Below, piece by piece: positions 1 through 9,414 of a stretch of DNA of 64,000 bases (position 1 is its first letter; each line of letters starts with the position of its first letter). Made by a program: the position numbers and the translations under genes. The stretch is from Nocardia asteroides (lineage in GTDB: Bacteria; Actinomycetota; Actinomycetes; Mycobacteriales; Mycobacteriaceae). The DNA lies in NCBI RefSeq assembly GCF_900637185.1, contig NZ_LR134352.1, forward strand, positions 4,950,001-5,014,000, in the 5' to 3' direction. The notes under the pieces are model-generated. The model had not been told where the DNA came from. It saw only the letters and a list, made by a program, of their open reading frames with translations, and made no database searches.

Positions 1-180
1 CATCCCAACGACAAGTGTTACCACTATCGCTCCGACAATGATCGAGCGCAAGTCCACCGACAGCGTTCTTCCCGGACCAAACCGGTTCCTGTTCGCTACG
101 ACCGACTCTGCCGGCGTACCCAACTTACTAGATACGGTCTCCGCTCTGCCGTCGATGTTGTCAGCGGTTTCTACGGGCAT
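1..180 (-). CDS. Mce-associated membrane protein, N-terminal part (runs off the window)
   Basis: The ATG at 178-180 is preceded by a GAGGAG ribosome site about seven bases upstream, and the frame stays open to the window edge (60 codons). The visible part has a short polar N-terminus followed by a hydrophobic run (SIIVGAIVVTLVVGM), as in the one-TM Mam proteins encoded just after mceF in actinobacterial mce operons. Those proteins are thought to stabilise or assist the Mce transporter at the membrane. It starts 30 bases after the mceF stop and is surely cotranscribed. The family call rests mainly on position and topology because the soluble domain lies outside the window. Confidence 0.7.
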   Translation of the reverse strand, partial: MPVETADNIDGRAETVSSKLGTPAESVVANRNRFGPGRTLSVDLRSIIVGAIVVTLVVGM

Positions 181-210
181 GAATATCTCCTCGGGTAGCG
201 TGTTTCGGTC

Positions 211-1167
211 CTATTTGATGCCGATACGCACATTCAATGCACTGTCTCCAGTCGCACTGAGAGCACGTGCTATCAAATCGCTTATGTCTATCTGTGGCAT
301 GGACATCGCCGCGCTGTCCGCCAGCGGTTGCACGGCTGGTGCCAATTCTTGCAAGTCGGGTCCAATGCGGCTGAGATATTCCGTGACCTCGCCGAGGAAA
401 GGCACGACGCCGTTGCCTTGCAAGTAGTCGTCCGGCATGGTGCCGATACGGGCCAGCCGGGCGATGGAATCGGCGATGAGAGCACCCCACATTCCTGCCT
501 CGTCCCACAAGGGACCAGCGGCTGCCATCCCGGGCCCGGCCCAAGCCATGTCCGCGCCCATCGTCTGTAGATCGACGAGGATGCTGCGGATGGCGGGCGA
601 CCTACTCAGAATCGTCTCCGACAACAGTGTCGTCGAGGCTGCCAGCCTCGGCATAACGGTGTCTGTTCCCGTCAGCGCTTGATCCAACGTCTTGACGATG
701 TTGCTGATCGCCTGCGGATTCAGTTGTTCAAGCAGACCCGTAACAGTCTGCGCCACGTCTGGAATCGAACGGGGCAGTATTACTTGCACCGCGTCGAGGC
801 GCTGGCCATCGGTTAGGTAGGGACCGGCGCCGTTCTTCGGCACGAACTCGATATAAGGCTCACCGAGACCTGATAGGTCTTCGACTGTCGCGGTCCCTGT
901 TGCCGGAATTCGGTATCTCGACTCGAGGGCTAGTTGCATTTCGACACCGCGTTCAGCCTTCTCTATCGACGCGATCTCTCCCACCCTCACACCACGTAGG
1001 AGTATCGGTGAACCCACTAGCAGACTTCCCGCCTGGGGAACACGCAACGTCACGTTGATCGAGTCACTGAAGACATCTATTCGCAATACACCGAATGTGA
1101 GATAACCGACGCCCAGAATCAAAACCGACATGATAGCAACGAGGGATAGTCCCGAACTCAGTTTCAT
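211..1167 (-). CDS. mceF: Mce family protein F (MlaD domain)
   Basis: 318 residues. An N-terminal membrane anchor (about residues 8-28) leads into an Mce/MlaD domain with the usual segment of the form GSPILLRGVRVGEI near residues 52-65, followed by a long helical C-terminal part. Mce proteins A-F are cell-envelope substrate-binding subunits that assemble with the YrbE permeases and an ATPase to import lipids or sterols. The start overlaps the mceE stop by four bases (ATGA at 1164-1167), so translation is coupled. It is sixth in the Mce series, as expected for MceF. The substrate cannot be read from the sequence. Confidence 0.92.
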   Translation of the reverse strand: MKLSSGLSLVAIMSVLILGVGYLTFGVLRIDVFSDSINVTLRVPQAGSLLVGSPILLRGVRVGEIASIEKAERGVEMQLALESRYRIPATGTATVEDLSGLGEPYIEFVPKNGAGPYLTDGQRLDAVQVILPRSIPDVAQTVTGLLEQLNPQAISNIVKTLDQALTGTDTVMPRLAASTTLLSETILSRSPAIRSILVDLQTMGADMAWAGPGMAAAGPLWDEAGMWGALIADSIARLARIGTMPDDYLQGNGVVPFLGEVTEYLSRIGPDLQELAPAVQPLADSAAMSMPQIDISDLIARALSATGDSALNVRIGIK

Positions 1168-2255
1168 CGCACTGCTCCGATCATCCGCAATGCCGATAGA
1201 ATTCCAGCGATCCGGTCGGCTTCGGATCCGGGAGAGCCTTCGGCAGTCTCAAGGCCGGCAACATTAACCTTCGGTCCGTGCTCCACGAATGGAATGACCT
1301 TTTCGCGCAAAAGCGCAATGATCTTGTTCAAGTTCGACGGGGCTGAGAGGTCCAACGGACGGGACGTGAAAAGGAGTGGTATAAAAGCACGGGCAGCCGC
1401 GTCGCCTGACTGCGCCAGCGGACCGATCCATCGGAGGGAATCTGTCAGTAGCGTGAATCCATCATACAGTGTGATCAAACCGATCATCGACGTCATCGAC
1501 GCAGCCGCCTGATCCACTCCAGAATCTGTCAGCAGATACTCCAATTCGGGTGTTCGGCTCAGGACAGCATCGGTACTGGCCCGCAGTCCACCCAGTAAGC
1601 CGTCGATAGCATCCAGGTGCTGTGCCAAGTCTTCGATATCGGCACCCAGCACTTCCGAGATCGAGGCAGTCTCCCGTGTATCCGCCGGAAGCACCGAGTT
1701 CACGCGGTTGATGATCTCCTGAGCCTGCTGTATTCCACCCCCTTGGACAAAGGTCGCCAAGACGTTCATGGTGTCCTCAACCTGAAGCAACGGCTTAGTT
1801 TGTCCTCGATCGATTGTGGAGCCCGGCGCGATGAGGCCACCTCCGCCGGCCTCCGGGGTGATCAACGCTATGGAGACGTCACCCAGAATGGTCGGCTGGC
1901 GGAGCTCAGCCGTAGTTCCAACAGGCAACCGGACCGATTCGATTATTTCCACGTCGACCACGACATACCCGTCGTTATCTTTCCCGGCATCGATCACCGC
2001 AACGTCGCGGACAATTCCGGCACGCAGACCGTCGACCGTCACTCGTGCTTGTGACGGCAGGTTTAGCGTATTGGCGAACTCGATTCGGATACTATAGCGG
2101 GCCCCCGATATCCCAGTCCCAGGGACAGGAATCGAAGCTGGATCGAATCCGCAGCCGGGGACAAGGCATACAAGTGCCACAGCGGCCGCGGTCACGAATT
2201 GCGTCCGGCGGGTCCGGGAAGAAATGGCCACCGCGTCTACTCGCAGATTCATCAT
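1164..2255 (-). CDS. mceE: Mce family lipoprotein E (LprK-like)
   Basis: 363 residues. After a basic N-terminus and a hydrophobic segment, the lipobox LVPGC ends at about residue 35 and is followed by GFDPASIPVPGTG, the signature start of mature MceE lipoproteins (LprK in Mycobacterium tuberculosis). The Mce domain contains RIEFANTLNLPSQARV and VDGLRAGIV. Pro at the -2 position of the lipobox is unusual but occurs in this family. The start overlaps the mceD stop (2252-2255); an ATG three bases further in is equally possible. It is expected to be lipid-anchored on the outer face of the membrane as part of the Mce hexamer. Confidence 0.92.
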   Translation of the reverse strand: MMNLRVDAVAISSRTRRTQFVTAAAVALVCLVPGCGFDPASIPVPGTGISGARYSIRIEFANTLNLPSQARVTVDGLRAGIVRDVAVIDAGKDNDGYVVVDVEIIESVRLPVGTTAELRQPTILGDVSIALITPEAGGGGLIAPGSTIDRGQTKPLLQVEDTMNVLATFVQGGGIQQAQEIINRVNSVLPADTRETASISEVLGADIEDLAQHLDAIDGLLGGLRASTDAVLSRTPELEYLLTDSGVDQAAASMTSMIGLITLYDGFTLLTDSLRWIGPLAQSGDAAARAFIPLLFTSRPLDLSAPSNLNKIIALLREKVIPFVEHGPKVNVAGLETAEGSPGSEADRIAGILSALRMIGAVR

Positions 2256-3355
2256 CGCGCACCCGCCATTCCGAGCACCAAGGGAATCAGAGAAACATTC
2301 GTCAAACCGTCCTCAGCAGTATCGCAACGGCCCTGTGCGACCAGGCCGATCGCGGCACATATTCGGTCAGCATCAGCTTGGGGCATGGCCACCCTAGGGG
2401 TTGCATACGTCAGAACGGGTCGACCGCTGTGCGCGTCGGTTACGTCCCCGAAGGCTTGCAGCAGCGGGGGCGCCATGTCGACAATGTCCCTCATTGTACC
2501 GATATTCGCGCTGGCGAGGCGCGCGAGGGGAACTGTCGCATCGAGACCTTGGAGGATTTGGTCACCAAACATAGTGGTGATTTCGTTCAGCCATGGCACG
2601 ATAATTCGCAATGAGTCGATGATCGAGACTGTTCGCGCGAAGATTCCGTGGTCGATCACCGCCAGCCCCGGCGCCAGACGGGTGATCATGGATTCGATAT
2701 CTCCCCATCCACGCGCGACACTATTCATCAAGCTGTGCAGCGAATCTATGAGGGCTCCGAGGTGTCCGGCGGCAGCGTTGGACGAGCCGAGCGCCCGGTC
2801 GAGTGTACGGATTATTTCATTCATTTTCGGACCTGTGCCGGACAACGAGCTGTCGAGTGCGGCGATTTCCTCGGATAGCTGCCCGCGCTGTGCCGGATCA
2901 CTCCCATTGTCGATTTCTGCTGCGAGGGCACCCAACGCATCGAGTGTCTGTGTCATGCTTTTCGGAGTCAAAGTACGGGAAATGCACTTTCGGGGATCCC
3001 ATTCAGCATCGGATTCACTGTTGTCGAGAATAGCCAAGGAGCGATCAGCAACGATGGTGTCTGAAAGGGTAGTGGCCGATACCTCACCACGCGGCGTATG
3101 GTTGGCGTCCACCTCGAAATCAACCTGCACCGCTTCGCCACGAGGTTCGATGTGCGTCACCGTGCCAACTCTGACGCCACGAATGGTGACGTGGTTTCCG
3201 GTGTACAGTCCAATTGCGTCCGGCATGGTTGCGCAGTAGTGCCGCATCGTCTTCGGAGGATTGAGTACCGCGAAATACCCAGCAACCAATATCGTGCATA
3301 TAGCCCCGACGCCGAGGAGGGATATGAGGCCGCGGGAGGCCAGAATCCTATTCAT
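2252..3355 (-). CDS. mceD: Mce family protein D
   Basis: 367 residues from the ATG at 3353-3355, chosen because it lies two bases after the mceC stop and has an AAGGA-type site upstream; an ATG at 3388 would overlap mceC by 31 bases. One TM segment (residues about 8-26, LISLLGVGAICTILVAGYF) is followed by an Mce domain (IGLYTGNHVTIRGVRVG) and a long helical region. Its place between C and E and the two conserved-looking Cys (CATMPD and RKCIS) fit MceD. It acts in the Mce lipid-import complex. Confidence 0.9.
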   Translation of the reverse strand: MNRILASRGLISLLGVGAICTILVAGYFAVLNPPKTMRHYCATMPDAIGLYTGNHVTIRGVRVGTVTHIEPRGEAVQVDFEVDANHTPRGEVSATTLSDTIVADRSLAILDNSESDAEWDPRKCISRTLTPKSMTQTLDALGALAAEIDNGSDPAQRGQLSEEIAALDSSLSGTGPKMNEIIRTLDRALGSSNAAAGHLGALIDSLHSLMNSVARGWGDIESMITRLAPGLAVIDHGIFARTVSIIDSLRIIVPWLNEITTMFGDQILQGLDATVPLARLASANIGTMRDIVDMAPPLLQAFGDVTDAHSGRPVLTYATPRVAMPQADADRICAAIGLVAQGRCDTAEDGLTNVSLIPLVLGMAGAR

Positions 3356-3357
3356 CC

Positions 3358-4398
3358 TTAGCAGTCCTTTCCAGGGACGGGAATACAAAACGACTGCGCA
3401 ACGACAACCGATGCAGACTGGTCAATAACGATGCCATCTTCTGAGGAAGCGACGGGCTGCAGTCTCGACATCAAGTCCCGAGTGCTTGTGATGATCTGCC
3501 CCATACCTTCGCCTAGACGGTTCAGTTCGGGTATGACCTCGGCCAGACTTCGGGCGATGGAATCCAGCCTTGACCGGTACACCGGCTCGAGTGCTGCGAT
3601 CCGAGACAGAAGCTGTTCCATCAACCGGACTGCCTCGAAAATCTCAGCCTTTTTGCCGAGCCCCACCGTCTCCATAAGGTTGACACTTGCGATCAGTTCC
3701 CCGAGGATCGCCTTCGAGTTATTGATTGCACTGATGTACTCGTCGGCCATCGCAAGCGTTTCCGACACGTCCCGACTCTGACGGTCGAGAATTTCGACGA
3801 GCGATGTGAACGCATCGACTGCTCGCTGGATCCCTGCCGGCCCGGAAACGATCGCGCGGTTCATGTTAGTCAAGTTCTGCCGTAAGGTATCGCCCTCAAT
3901 ATCCGCGATCGGCTGTGCTGCGTCCTGAAAGGTCCGACCGAGGCTGTACGGGAGATGCACCCTGTCAGAAGGTATCGGGGCGCGAAGCGATGAAGTCCCT
4001 GCTGATGTCAAGGCGAGATAGTGCCCACCGATCAGAGTCAACATTCGGACGTCGAGACTTGTCTGATCGCCTATGAAAATATCATCGTCAATCGTAAAGC
4101 TCACGCGGACGTCCTTTCGACGCAGCTCAATCGATTTCACGGCGCCGACCGGAACACCGGCGATACGGACGTCATCGCCGACCTTTATGGACCCGAGTTC
4201 CGACATCTCGGCCCAGTACGTCGACTTGCCGAATGGCACCACGTACACCAAAACGCTCGCTAGCAACGCGACACCCATCAGGAATGCTCCGAGGGCGCCC
4301 CATCGCAATTCCCGCGAGTCACGTGATGAGGCAGCCGTTGGCGCCCAGCCAGCGAATCTCCCGATAATGCTGACTAGTTTGGCTATCATCCTTTGCAT
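3358..4398 (-). CDS. mceC: Mce family protein C
   Basis: 346 residues. A membrane anchor lies at about residues 34-54, then the Mce domain (VGDDVRIAGVPVGAVKSIEL), then a long predicted coiled/helical tail ending in FCIPVPGKDC. A Cys-containing terminus of this form is typical of MceC proteins. The first 13 bases overlap mceB (4386-4398), so the genes are tightly coupled. Function: structural and substrate-channel subunit of the Mce transporter. Confidence 0.9.
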   Translation of the reverse strand: MQRMIAKLVSIIGRFAGWAPTAASSRDSRELRWGALGAFLMGVALLASVLVYVVPFGKSTYWAEMSELGSIKVGDDVRIAGVPVGAVKSIELRRKDVRVSFTIDDDIFIGDQTSLDVRMLTLIGGHYLALTSAGTSSLRAPIPSDRVHLPYSLGRTFQDAAQPIADIEGDTLRQNLTNMNRAIVSGPAGIQRAVDAFTSLVEILDRQSRDVSETLAMADEYISAINNSKAILGELIASVNLMETVGLGKKAEIFEAVRLMEQLLSRIAALEPVYRSRLDSIARSLAEVIPELNRLGEGMGQIITSTRDLMSRLQPVASSEDGIVIDQSASVVVAQSFCIPVPGKDC

Positions 4399-5402
4399 AT
4401 CGATATCCTTTGTCCCGTGATCATCACCTGGAAAGGATCCGGGCTGTCGACGTTCCCGTTCGAACAGTTTCGGTTCACGACAGGACTATCGGACGGGATC
4501 CAACTATTCAGGGTCTGGAGCATCGCTGGCAGTTTTCGGAGTACTTCGACTGCCTGTTGAGGATCTGGAAATATCGTCCGCAGCAGTGTATCGGCGTCCG
4601 GATTGCTACCAGGAGTCAACCCAATCGCGTCGAGGAGGCTGTTCAGCGGCGCGATCACGTCTGGAGCCATAAGAGCGAATTCGACGATTCCATCCACCTT
4701 GCTACGTAGCGTGGAGACAACCACCGACAGCTCCGAAACAAGCTGCACCAGATGTGAGGATCGACCGCCGAGATGGTCAGATATCTTTTTCAGATTAGCC
4801 ACCAACGCGGTAATCACTGCCTGTCGGTCCATCGTATAGCTGGACAAGGTCTGGATAGAGTCGAGAACCGAACCGATACCCGAGCCGTCTCCTTCTATAG
4901 CGGCGATCATATTAGTAGCGAACTTATTTACTGCTGCTGGTGACAACTCGCTCAGAACCGGTTCCAGCCCGTTGAATAGAGCTGTGATGTCGAATGACGG
5001 GATGGTTCTGGAAGCCCCGATCCTACTGCCTGCCGCCAACTCCGCAGTGACTGGCGATGATTGTTGAACGTCGACGTAACGCTGGCCCACCAGACTCTGA
5101 TATCGTATAGCTAGGACGGTGTTCTCGTATAAATGCCGATCGCGTTCGACCATGAACGTGACGATTGCGCGACCATCCTCAAGTGAGATCGAAAGCACTT
5201 TACCTATGCGGACACCGTTCATCCGAACATCGTCTCCGGACTTGAGACCGTTCGCATCGACGAACTCCGATGAGAACTGCTTAGTCCCTCCTGAGACCGG
5301 GCGTTGTACAGTCTGCGCGATTGCTGCGAGCAGCACTGCGATCACGACTACAGAAACCGCGAGCTTCGCGACTACCACCAATAGGCTGCCATGCCTGTTC
5401 AT
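4386..5402 (-). CDS. mceB: Mce family protein B
   Basis: 338 residues. A TM anchor at about residues 8-28 (LLVVVAKLAVSVVVIAVLLAA) precedes the Mce domain with SGDDVRMNGVRIGKVLSI and SLVGQRYVDVQ. The C-terminal part ends with a Cys-bearing segment (NRNCSNGN, ISICKG), as in other MceB proteins. The start overlaps the mceA stop by four bases (5399-5402). It belongs to the same import complex as its neighbours. Confidence 0.9.
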   Translation of the reverse strand: MNRHGSLLVVVAKLAVSVVVIAVLLAAIAQTVQRPVSGGTKQFSSEFVDANGLKSGDDVRMNGVRIGKVLSISLEDGRAIVTFMVERDRHLYENTVLAIRYQSLVGQRYVDVQQSSPVTAELAAGSRIGASRTIPSFDITALFNGLEPVLSELSPAAVNKFATNMIAAIEGDGSGIGSVLDSIQTLSSYTMDRQAVITALVANLKKISDHLGGRSSHLVQLVSELSVVVSTLRSKVDGIVEFALMAPDVIAPLNSLLDAIGLTPGSNPDADTLLRTIFPDPQQAVEVLRKLPAMLQTLNSWIPSDSPVVNRNCSNGNVDSPDPFQVMITGQRISICKG

Positions 5403-6451
5403 CGACCACCCCCGAAATACGGTGTCGGAACCAACGTTTCCGGCGATGACGCCGCAATCGCGGGAACTAGATCGAGAATCAGTTTGATACTCAGTACCGG
5501 GCCACTAGGCGTCGACGTGAACGACCGATCCAGCCGCGACAGTATCTCGGAGAGCTGCATGCTCGAAACACCAGGCGTCGAAACCATTCGACTGCCACTT
5601 GCAAGAATCGGCGTGAGCATTGCCGCGTATTCTGACAGATGCGCCTGCGCCGTGAATAGCGTTCCCGCGAGGGCGGGGAAGAAGCGTTGGCCTACAACAC
5701 TGACTGTGGCGTCGAATAGTTCGCGTTGGTTATTCAGAATCTCGATGGTGGTGAGTCGATATATCAGGCCTACCGTGCCGTCGATCATCGATGCGCTGCC
5801 GACAAGCATCGAGCCGTACTGTTCCAGCAATGCCGAGACCGGCACAGAGCGTGTCTCAGCGACGTTCCGACCGGATACCACAATCGCCTCCATCAGTGGC
5901 GTGAATTGGCGGGCCGCTGTAGCAACCCGCACCAGCACGTCGGTGAGTTCCGGGGTAAGGAGGCTTCCCGTGGTCTCCGCGACTGTCCGAATCAGTACAC
6001 CCATGGTCGCATCTCGCTGCCTGTCAGATCGAGGACCCGTCAGGTCGATAACAACGCCGTCTCGCAGGGGTGTGCCCCCAACGCCCGGTTTCAGCGCAAC
6101 CTCGCTGATACCGAAGAGATTAGACGGCGAGTAGTCTACGAGAAGGCTGTCGGTGAGCCCGCTCGAGTTTGTTCGATCAAGCATCAAAGTCACCTGTTTC
6201 GCCCCATCACCTGAGCCGATGGCAGTGACGGCACCGATGCCGACACCGTCGAACTGCACCGGCGTTCCCACGCCGACGCCGTCTCCGATTTTCTCGGTGC
6301 GCAACACCACGAGCATTCGGTTGTCGCCGCGGGCCGCATTGCCAACTGTCCAAGCGGCCGCTACTGACAGTGCCGTCAGCACGGCGACCATACCGACAAT
6401 AATCGACGATCGCTTTGTTGCCGATACTCCCGGCATTTCATATCGAGACAT
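5399..6451 (-). CDS. mceA: Mce family protein A
   Basis: 350 residues. A TM anchor is at about residues 15-38, followed by an Mce/MlaD domain with VGVGTPVQFDGVGIGAVTAI and a second conserved block (NLFGISEVALKPG). First of the six Mce genes and six bases after the yrbEB stop, which is the standard position of mceA. The paralogue group (Mce1, Mce4 and so on) cannot be assigned securely by eye. The neighbours are oxygenases rather than cholesterol-catabolism genes, so the Mce4 sterol role should not be assumed. Confidence 0.9.
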   Translation of the reverse strand: MSRYEMPGVSATKRSSIIVGMVAVLTALSVAAAWTVGNAARGDNRMLVVLRTEKIGDGVGVGTPVQFDGVGIGAVTAIGSGDGAKQVTLMLDRTNSSGLTDSLLVDYSPSNLFGISEVALKPGVGGTPLRDGVVIDLTGPRSDRQRDATMGVLIRTVAETTGSLLTPELTDVLVRVATAARQFTPLMEAIVVSGRNVAETRSVPVSALLEQYGSMLVGSASMIDGTVGLIYRLTTIEILNNQRELFDATVSVVGQRFFPALAGTLFTAQAHLSEYAAMLTPILASGSRMVSTPGVSSMQLSEILSRLDRSFTSTPSGPVLSIKLILDLVPAIAASSPETLVPTPYFGGGR

Positions 6452-6457
6452 CGGCGC

Positions 6458-7324
6458 TCACCCTGTGAATTCGATCGCGGAGTTGACACCCCACAGGAGG
6501 ATGGTCAATACCATGTCTAGACCGATGATCGCCACAAAACTTGCCCGGACGGCACGGCCGGACGCAATTCCGACGCCTTCCGGCCCGCCTGTCGCGAAGA
6601 ACCCTTGATAACTGTGAATCAAGATGACAGCCGTCCCGAATACCAGAACTTTGATCACAGCAGCAGTGATATCCCACCCGCTGATGAATTGATAGAAGTA
6701 GTGATCGTAGACACCTGCGGCCTGGCCGTGCAGCTGGACGATCACAGTCCGGCACGCCGCGTAGCTGAGGATTAGCGCGATAAGAAAAGTCGGAACGATC
6801 GCCACCGCGCCGGCAACAATCCTGGTCGTTACAACGAAAGGAATCGATCGCAATCCAAGCGATTCGATGGCGTCGATCTCCTCTGAGATCCGCATCGATC
6901 CGATTTGGGCGGTTATACGACACCCAGCTTGTGCGGCGAATCCGACTCCTGCCGCGATCGGCGCTAGCTCTCGGGTGTTGGCGAAGGCTGAGACAATGCC
7001 TGACACCGGCCCCATACTGATGAGGTCTAGAGTCGCGAATGACTCGACGCCGACCGAGCCGCCGATGACCAGTCCCAGCACCACCAGCATCGGGACCGTT
7101 CCACCGCCCACGATGATCGAGCCTTGCCCCCACGTCATATCCGTGATCGCGCGCATTGTCTCCGCTCGATATCGTTTGAGCGTGAACGGTATCGCCGACA
7201 ATGCCTGCCAGATGAAATTGAGGACGAAACCTAGAGGCTCCACCGGAACGACACGGTGCCCGAGTGACGCCGCAGTTCGCCGGGCCTTCACTAGCCGCGG
7301 GGGAGTGTACTTCATCTCCGACAT
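6458..7324 (-). CDS. yrbEB: YrbE/MlaE family ABC permease B
   Basis: 288 residues with five to six hydrophobic segments. The MlaE-family core motif is clear: ELAPIAAGVGFAAQAGCRITAQIGSMRISEEIDAIESLG (quoted region at about residues 118-156), which contains the EIDA element thought to face the MceG-type ATPase. It is the second of two permease genes, directly following yrbEA with no gap. No ATPase gene lies in the window, as is normal, because mceG is encoded elsewhere in these genomes. Confidence 0.93.
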   Translation of the reverse strand: MSEMKYTPPRLVKARRTAASLGHRVVPVEPLGFVLNFIWQALSAIPFTLKRYRAETMRAITDMTWGQGSIIVGGGTVPMLVVLGLVIGGSVGVESFATLDLISMGPVSGIVSAFANTRELAPIAAGVGFAAQAGCRITAQIGSMRISEEIDAIESLGLRSIPFVVTTRIVAGAVAIVPTFLIALILSYAACRTVIVQLHGQAAGVYDHYFYQFISGWDITAAVIKVLVFGTAVILIHSYQGFFATGGPEGVGIASGRAVRASFVAIIGLDMVLTILLWGVNSAIEFTG

Positions 7325-8227
7325 CTATGCCAGCCTTGTTGGAAGGAACATTGAGACCAACTGAGTGACCAATAGATTCACGACAGCGACAGAGACGACG
7401 GAGAGAACAACTGCCGCGTTCACGCCATCCGCTACTCCACGTGGACCACCTTTGGCCTCAAGACCCCGCTGGCACGCGATCATCACGACGATGAAGCCGA
7501 ACAGCACAGACTTGACAATCGACACGCCGATATCCGCCATTACGGTGAAGGATCCGAAGGTTCCCCAATAGCTGCCGGGCGTCACCCCCTGAGGACCGAC
7601 CGCGACTGCATATCCCGCCACGACCCCTACGAAGATGATCAAGACATTGAGCATCGGTGCAACGAGAATCATCGCCACCATCCGGGGAATCACGAGGCGA
7701 TGCATAGGACTTATGCCCATCGTTCGCATGGCGTCGATCTCTTCACGGATGTTGCGGGCGCCCAAGTCGGCCGCGATCGCGGCCGCGCCAGCCGCGCCCA
7801 GCAACAATCCTGTCGCCATGGGGGCGCCCTGTTTTATTACCCCCAAACCGCCGGCTGCACCGAGAAGCGAATCTGCGCCGATCTGATGGATCAGGTTCCC
7901 GACCTGAACCGAGACGATAACCCCGAATGGCACGGCCATTAGAATTGCCGGAATTGCGGTAACCGTAATCAAGTACCAGGATTGATACAGCGCCTCACGC
8001 CATTGAAACTTCAATCCGGCAATGTCACTCGCGGCACCCATCGCGGCTGAATACGCCATCCGCGTAGTCCGACCAAACGTTCGGAGGCCAGAGACCACTG
8101 TTCCGGATAAATTCTCACGAATTACTCGGGCCGACGCCGACAACTCGCTACGCGCAGGCACCACGGCAGATTCCCATCTCGTCTCTCGCATCGTTGTCCG
8201 AGATGGCGGCGGGCGCAAAGAACGCAT
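7325..8227 (-). CDS. yrbEA: YrbE/MlaE family ABC permease A, first gene of the mce operon
   Basis: 300 residues; the MlaE-type core includes APMATGLLLGAAGAAAIAADLG and REEIDAMRTMGISPM at about residues 140-180, with further TM helices to the C-terminus. The N-terminal 40 or so residues are Arg/Ser-rich and the start is uncertain: the ATG at 8227 is used, but an in-frame ATG lies 12 codons later and neither has a strong ribosome site. As first gene of the mce operon it should be preceded by the operon promoter in 8228-8380. Confidence 0.9.
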   Translation of the reverse strand: MRSLRPPPSRTTMRETRWESAVVPARSELSASARVIRENLSGTVVSGLRTFGRTTRMAYSAAMGAASDIAGLKFQWREALYQSWYLITVTAIPAILMAVPFGVIVSVQVGNLIHQIGADSLLGAAGGLGVIKQGAPMATGLLLGAAGAAAIAADLGARNIREEIDAMRTMGISPMHRLVIPRMVAMILVAPMLNVLIIFVGVVAGYAVAVGPQGVTPGSYWGTFGSFTVMADIGVSIVKSVLFGFIVVMIACQRGLEAKGGPRGVADGVNAAVVLSVVSVAVVNLLVTQLVSMFLPTRLA

Positions 8228-9060
8228 CGGTTCGGCCGATCTTGCACCCGACGCACTCGGCTGGTGTTGGCCGGAAAGCTGTGCCTTGCTGAGTTGCGGC
8301 CAAGTGCGCCATCACGACCACGCCACCTCCATGTGTGCTACGGCAAGTACTAGATACTCAAGGTACGAGTATGCGTCCTGGGTCACACCCTGTCAATAGA
8401 CCATCAGACTCCAACGGATGCGTAACAGCAATCGATCCGCTAACTTGCGATCCGATCCGACGATCGCCGCTTGGCGATGGATTTCGAGTCGCTCGCGACC
8501 TCCACCGGATGCAAGCTCGCCGACACGCCAGACCCATCAGCGCGGTCTCGCCGACCGCGATATGCCCCTTCATCGCCGCATGACCGTCTCGAAGCCTTCC
8601 CGTAACTCCATTTTCGAGCAGTCTCCATGCATACACAGCAGAATCTGCCGGGAGAACGGTCCGGGGAAGACCTGGCCCATCATCACTCGCGCAAGGTGAC
8701 CGAGATGGCATGAGCAAAACTACAGTTAACTTCATGCGGGCGCGAGTGCTTCCGCCAGCCATGATGGAATCTGTCTCGGCCGGTCTTCTAGGTCTGGTCT
8801 TACCCTGGTTTCACGGAGCCGTGGACCTCATGCCACGATGGTTGCGTTCTCGTACTCCATCGAGGTCAGCATTCCGATGCCGCTATGCCGCCGCTGCCGG
8901 TTGCGGAAGAGCTCGAGGTATCGAACATCGCGTCTTGCTCCGCATATACACCCGTGGCGTCGGACGCGGCGTCGAGCCTCCAGCCCGATGAACCCACCGA
9001 TAGCCGACGTCAGGCGAAACTCCCGCGGCAGCGGCCCGGTTCCTGGCTCCTCGATCCAGA
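8228..9060. other. intergenic region upstream of the mce operon, no supported gene
   Basis: About 830 bases without a frame I can assign. Frames of 60-130 codons exist on both strands but show no recognisable domain, start signal or neighbour linkage. The part next to yrbEA holds the presumed mce promoter and the palindrome at 8354-8372. The distal part runs into the IS30 scar. Confidence 0.5.
8354..8372. promoter_or_regulatory. palindrome upstream of the mce operon, candidate operator
   Basis: ATACTC, seven bases, GAGTAT: a perfect 6-7-6 inverted repeat about 130 bases upstream of yrbEA. The ATACT/AGTAT half-site is shared with the larger palindrome next to the TetR gene at 13.3 kb, which makes joint control possible. 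Seen directly; the regulatory role is inferred. Confidence 0.45.
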
Positions 9061-9069
9061 AACTCTGAA

Positions 9070-9413
9070 GCGCTATCTCGTCCTCGGACACCTCGGCGCC
9101 GAACGGACCGCCGAAGTCGTCCGCGACAGCCTCATCGCCGCCGTCACCGAACTACCCGCGACCCCCCACCGCACCGCGACTTGGGACCAGGATGCCGAGA
9201 CAGCCGAGCACCGATCCCTTTCCCATGGCCACCGACATTCGCGTCTTCTTCGCCGATCCCGGCGCACTGTGGCAGCGCGGCAGCAACGAAAGACACCAAT
9301 GGTACTCTGCGGCAGAACCGAGGTCGCCGAGGAACTCACCGGCCGTCCACAGAAAAATTCTCGACTGCGACACACCAGCCCAACGTTTGGCTGCTTTGAT
9401 GGACGCTTCATAG
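9070..9413 (+). pseudogene. IS30-family transposase, degenerate 3' part
   Basis: Three plus-strand frames together give the C-terminal half of an IS30 transposase. The first has RYLVLGHLGAERTAEVVRDS and TATWDQ; another frame has ATDIRVFFADPGALWQRGSNE; the last has LDCDTPAQRLAALMDAS then a stop at 9411-9413. These match the IS30 blocks around the catalytic core (the TWDQ Asp and the DP...WQRGSNE Glu region). At least two frameshifts and a missing 5' half make it a relic. It abuts the IS3 relic that runs the other way. Confidence 0.75.
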
Positions 9414-9414
9414 T

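Noticed and set aside
5399..6451. Assigning this mce operon to Mce4 (cholesterol import)
   Set aside because: No cholesterol-catabolism genes (kstR, hsaC, kshA) are adjacent, and paralogue class cannot be judged by eye.
8358..8762. Minus-strand frame of 134 codons upstream of the mce operon
   Set aside because: No domain, no ribosome site, Arg/Ser-rich composition and conflicting frames on both strands; treated as non-coding.
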